Part shown: one piece after another, positions 5,567 to 5,976 of the stretch
How the letters are laid out: every line of letters starts with the position of its first letter
Position numbering within the stretch: position 1 is the first letter of the stretch
NCBI GenBank assembly: GCA_020697635.1
Contig: JAEHCT010000090.1
Span: 1-5,976 of the forward strand
Length of the DNA stretch: 5,976 bases
Source: Candidatus Bathyarchaeota archaeon
Lineage (GTDB): Archaea > Thermoproteota > Bathyarchaeia > TCS64
Direction of reading: 5' to 3'
The notes under the pieces: model-generated
Told to the model about the DNA's origin: nothing
Seen by the model: the letters and a program-made list of their open reading frames with translations, nothing else
The model's database searches: none
Translations under genes and position numbers: made by a program

Positions 5567-5976
5567 ATGGCTCTGGAGAAGGGACTCAGGGAGTACTTCG
5601 GGGAAGACGAGAGGCGCGTCGTCCTAGTGGGCATCGGCAATCCTATGCGGGGCGACGACGGCGTCGGTGTGAAGATCATCGAACGCCTCGAGGAGATAGG
5701 ACTCACCGGCGTCATGCTTCTGAACACCGAGACGGTCCCCGAGGCGTTCACCGGCAAGGTGGAGAGCTACGAACCGACACACGTGCTGCTGCTGGACGCC
5801 GCCAACTTCAGGGGCCTGCCGGGGGAGACCAGGCTCATCGACTCCGAGCACATAGGCGGGCAGGCCATCTCGACCCACAGCCTGCCGCTGAACATCTTCA
5901 TCAGCTACATCGAGATGAGCCTAGGGATCACCGTGCTTCTCTTGGGGATCCAGCCGAAGACAGTGATGTTCGGCGA
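5567..5976 (+). CDS. hycI: HycI-like [NiFe]-hydrogenase maturation protease, 3' partial
   Basis: Nickel-dependent endopeptidase (family M52) that removes the C-terminal tail of a [NiFe]-hydrogenase large subunit after metal insertion; it acts in the cytoplasm. The frame is open from ATG 5567 to the window end, giving 136 whole codons and no stop. Motifs: GIGNPMRGDDGVG (22-34) with the metal-ligand acid at D30/D31, ETVPEAFTGKV (55-65), HVLLLDAA (72-79) with ligand D77, and STHSLPL (102-108) with ligand H104. It ends in LLLGIQPK...FG (124-136), the HycI-type tail seen in proteases serving group 4 and some archaeal hydrogenases. The family is about 150-160 residues, so 15-25 residues lie beyond the edge. 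A TATA-like box supports the start. An F420-reducing hydrogenase protease (FrhD-like) is the alternative. Confidence 0.87.
   Translation, partial: MALEKGLREYFGEDERRVVLVGIGNPMRGDDGVGVKIIERLEEIGLTGVMLLNTETVPEAFTGKVESYEPTHVLLLDAANFRGLPGETRLIDSEHIGGQAISTHSLPLNIFISYIEMSLGITVLLLGIQPKTVMFG

Noticed and set aside
1..5976. CRISPR arrays, insertion sequences, tRNA or rRNA genes
   Set aside because: No regularly spaced repeats, transposase motifs, terminal inverted repeats or tRNA-like cloverleaf segments were seen, and nearly all the window is accounted for by coding genes.

Overview
The window reads as chromosomal DNA from an archaeon, probably a thermophile, although the lineage cannot be fixed from 6 kb. 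Three things point to archaea. Most genes have an A/T-rich TATA-type box centred about 27-30 bases before the start codon, which implies leaderless or nearly leaderless transcripts. Arginine AGG and isoleucine ATA codons are common. The gene content includes a luciferase-like oxidoreductase of the kind that uses F420 in archaea and a HycI-type hydrogenase protease. By eye the sequence is moderately GC-rich, richest in the 4.5-5.4 kb gene and poorest in the first few hundred bases.

Layout. Bases 1-1258 (+) hold a sulfur/redox group: a thioredoxin-fold protein whose true start may lie just outside the window, then two overlapping half-size YeeE/YedE membrane proteins that together make one sulfur-compound permease. 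A TATA-like box and a perfect 12-bp palindrome precede the permease pair. Convergent to it, 5 bases away, on the minus strand, lie a small stand-alone Rossmann (TrkA-N-like) protein (1264-1608) and, upstream of that, a DASS/SLC13-type anion permease (1659-3062). A major facilitator transporter (3116-4366, minus) follows with its own TTG start, Shine-Dalgarno sequence and promoter. It is transcribed divergently from an LLM-class oxidoreductase (4502-5440, plus). The right edge (5567-5976) carries a HycI-like [NiFe]-hydrogenase maturation protease cut off by the window end.

How the genes may work together. Thioredoxin plus YeeE halves suggests uptake of a sulfur compound such as thiosulfate and its reductive handling. 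The MFS and LLM genes share a 135-bp divergent promoter region and may handle one substrate. The Rossmann protein could be a detached nucleotide-sensing partner of the neighbouring permease, which has no such domain. The hydrogenase protease implies a [NiFe]-hydrogenase elsewhere in the genome, possibly just past the right edge.

No CRISPR array, mobile element, tRNA or rRNA was seen. The most interesting undescribed items are the regulatory inverted repeats (380-391 and 4353-4388) and the two gene-context ideas, sulfur relay and detached sensor. I see no clear evidence of a wholly new system.
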